NCBI GenBank assembly: GCA_910595855.1
Contig: CAJVCJ010000077.1
Span: 1-24,772 of the forward strand
Direction: 5' to 3'
From: Candidatus Thioglobus vulcanius
Lineage (GTDB): Bacteria > Pseudomonadota > Gammaproteobacteria > PS1 > Pseudothioglobaceae
Length of the DNA: 24,772 bases
Shown here in pieces: positions 23,884 through 24,772 of the stretch (position 1 is its first letter; the number at the start of each line of letters is the position of its first letter). The translations under genes were made by a program, and so were the position numbers. The notes under the pieces are model-generated. The model had not been told where the DNA came from. It was given only the letters and a program-made list of their open reading frames with translations, and did not search any database.

Positions 23884-24696
23884 ATGTCTCGCCTATTACT
23901 AACACTTCTCGCCCTACTCTCGGCCAATGTTTATTCAGCGCCCAATATTGTTGTGAGCATTGCACCCATTCATTCGATAGTTAGCAATATTACTCAGGGT
24001 GTTACCGAGCCAAAGCTACTACTAAAAGGCAATCAATCAGCGCACCATGCTCATCTTGTACCATCACAACTTAGCATGATTGAACAAGCTAACCTAATTG
24101 TGATTATGCATCCAAACTTTGAAGAGGGCTTGAGTAAATCTTTAAGTCAGCTTAATACCAAAACAGTATTGTTAGTTAATGATGATATTAACAACCATCA
24201 CAGCTGGGTTAACATACAAAAAATGAAAGATTTTTCCAAAAAAATAACTGATAAATTATCCTTAATTGACCCAGACAACAAGACTATTTATCTAGCAAAC
24301 TACGCCAAATTACAGCAAAAATTAACTCAATTAAAAATCGACATCACTCAAGTGATGAAAAACAATAAGCGCCCTATTGCTAGTTATTCAAATGCGCTAG
24401 AACACTTCATTAAGGAGAATCAGTTAAATCAAAAGACACTCATCACCACCAAGCATGAAGAACGACTAAGTATTTATAAAATAATCAATGCTAAAAAATC
24501 CATGCTTATCAATGGCACTAAATGTCTTATTAGCACCACTAGTGTACCGATCAAACGTATCAATACATTGACCGAAGGTCTGGAAATTGATATTACTCGT
24601 ATTAATATCATGGGTGATGAATTTACCACTGGCAATAATCAATATTTCCAACTAATGAATAATATTACAAAAAAGATGGATCAATGTCTACAGTAA
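23884..24696 (+). CDS. ZnuA-like metal ABC transporter substrate-binding protein
   Basis: The 270-residue protein has a signal peptide (about 1-19, ending VYSA) followed by VVSIAPIHSIVSNITQGVTEP, which is the opening strand-helix of cluster A-I zinc/manganese-binding proteins. The first ligand region SAHHAHLVPS (His54, 55, 57) and second NNHHSWVNI (His105/106) are present. The third, normally FHDAYxYF, reads SYSNALEHF, with Ser169 where a histidine is expected and His174 nearby. The histidine-rich loop of ZnuA is missing. So metal binding may differ or be reduced. No permease or ATPase gene is adjacent. A TATAAT at 23871-23876 sits only 8 bp before the ATG, so a leaderless message is possible. 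The gene overlaps the next by 13 bases. Confidence 0.8.
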   Translation: MSRLLLTLLALLSANVYSAPNIVVSIAPIHSIVSNITQGVTEPKLLLKGNQSAHHAHLVPSQLSMIEQANLIVIMHPNFEEGLSKSLSQLNTKTVLLVNDDINNHHSWVNIQKMKDFSKKITDKLSLIDPDNKTIYLANYAKLQQKLTQLKIDITQVMKNNKRPIASYSNALEHFIKENQLNQKTLITTKHEERLSIYKIINAKKSMLINGTKCLISTTSVPIKRINTLTEGLEIDITRINIMGDEFTTGNNQYFQLMNNITKKMDQCLQ

Positions 24697-24772
24697 GGTC
24701 TGCTTTTAATAAGGCCTCTAATGATTACAATGATCATGCTTTTTTACAAAAGGAAATCGCCTCAAGACTGGA
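24684..24772 (+). CDS. bioC: N-terminal fragment of a probable malonyl-ACP O-methyltransferase BioC
   Basis: From the ATG at 24684 an open frame runs to the window end (29 codons). It reads VRSAFNKASNDYNDHAFLQK and continues with EIASRL, which matches the BioC opening pattern (V-x-x-x-F-x-x-A-x-x-Y-D-x-x-A-x-x-Q-x-x-x-A-x-x-L). BioC methylates malonyl-ACP at the start of biotin synthesis. The SAM-binding domain is outside the window, so the call rests on the N-terminus alone. The start overlaps the upstream gene's stop by 13 bases, implying coupling. Confidence 0.7.
   Translation, partial: MSTVRSAFNKASNDYNDHAFLQKEIASRL

Noticed and set aside
1..24772. Mobile element, prophage, CRISPR or defence island
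   Set aside because: No transposase, integrase, direct-repeat array or nuclease cluster was seen; gene content is housekeeping throughout and base composition looks even.

Overview
The window is an AT-rich chromosomal segment of a gammaproteobacterium. It carries BamC, CmoB, Hda, a fused CysG, two PII proteins, a CcmI/CcmF cytochrome c maturation pair and the order hda-pgsA / purM-purN-DUF3108. Low GC, tight spacing, siroheme synthesis, cytochrome c maturation and strong ammonium-uptake equipment would fit a small-genome marine lineage such as the SUP05/Thioglobus sulfur oxidisers. That placement is inference from gene style; no species-diagnostic gene is present.

Layout. 14-1585 (-): glnK-amtB ammonium module with a long leader (to about 1784) that contains a terminator-like hairpin. 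1965-5900 (-): dapA-bamC-ligA, ending in a probable terminator at 1908-1932; the ligase is strongly divergent. 6100-6438 (-): glnB alone, with a good promoter upstream and a strong terminator downstream. 6595-12414 (-): tRNA-Leu(UAG)-serB-ccmF-ccmI-dapE-trmD, with gaps of 19 nt or less throughout, so probably one transcript headed by a tRNA. 12479-12697 (+): a 72-aa DUF2892 membrane protein. 12706-14091 (-): cysG. 14171-14578 (+): a cysteine-rich protein of unknown function, divergent from cysG. 14575-15816 (-): pgsA-hda. 15869-18177 (+): purM-purN-DUF3108. 18197-21013 (-): uvrA. 21106-22378 (+): pyrH-frr, closed by a perfect 30-bp palindromic terminator. 22446-22838 (-): an unrecognised small exported protein. 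22904-24772 (+): cmoB, a ZnuA-like binding protein, and the first 29 codons of a probable bioC cut by the window end.

Links between genes: GlnK/GlnB report nitrogen status and GlnK gates AmtB. The tRNA-Leu(UAG) is the kind of substrate used by both TrmD (m1G37) and CmoB (cmo5U34), and both enzymes are encoded here. DapA and DapE are two steps of the lysine/diaminopimelate pathway. CcmF/CcmI and CysG belong to heme attachment and siroheme synthesis.

I found no mobile element, CRISPR array, phage gene or defence locus. This is mainly housekeeping DNA. The best leads are the glnK leader, the ligase with altered active-site motifs, the tRNA-headed operon, the symmetric -10 between cysG and the Cys-rich gene, and two or three orphan proteins. 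Several starts were moved from the longest reading frame on ribosome-binding-site and family-length grounds (dapA, bamC, glnB, DUF2892, the exported protein, cmoB).
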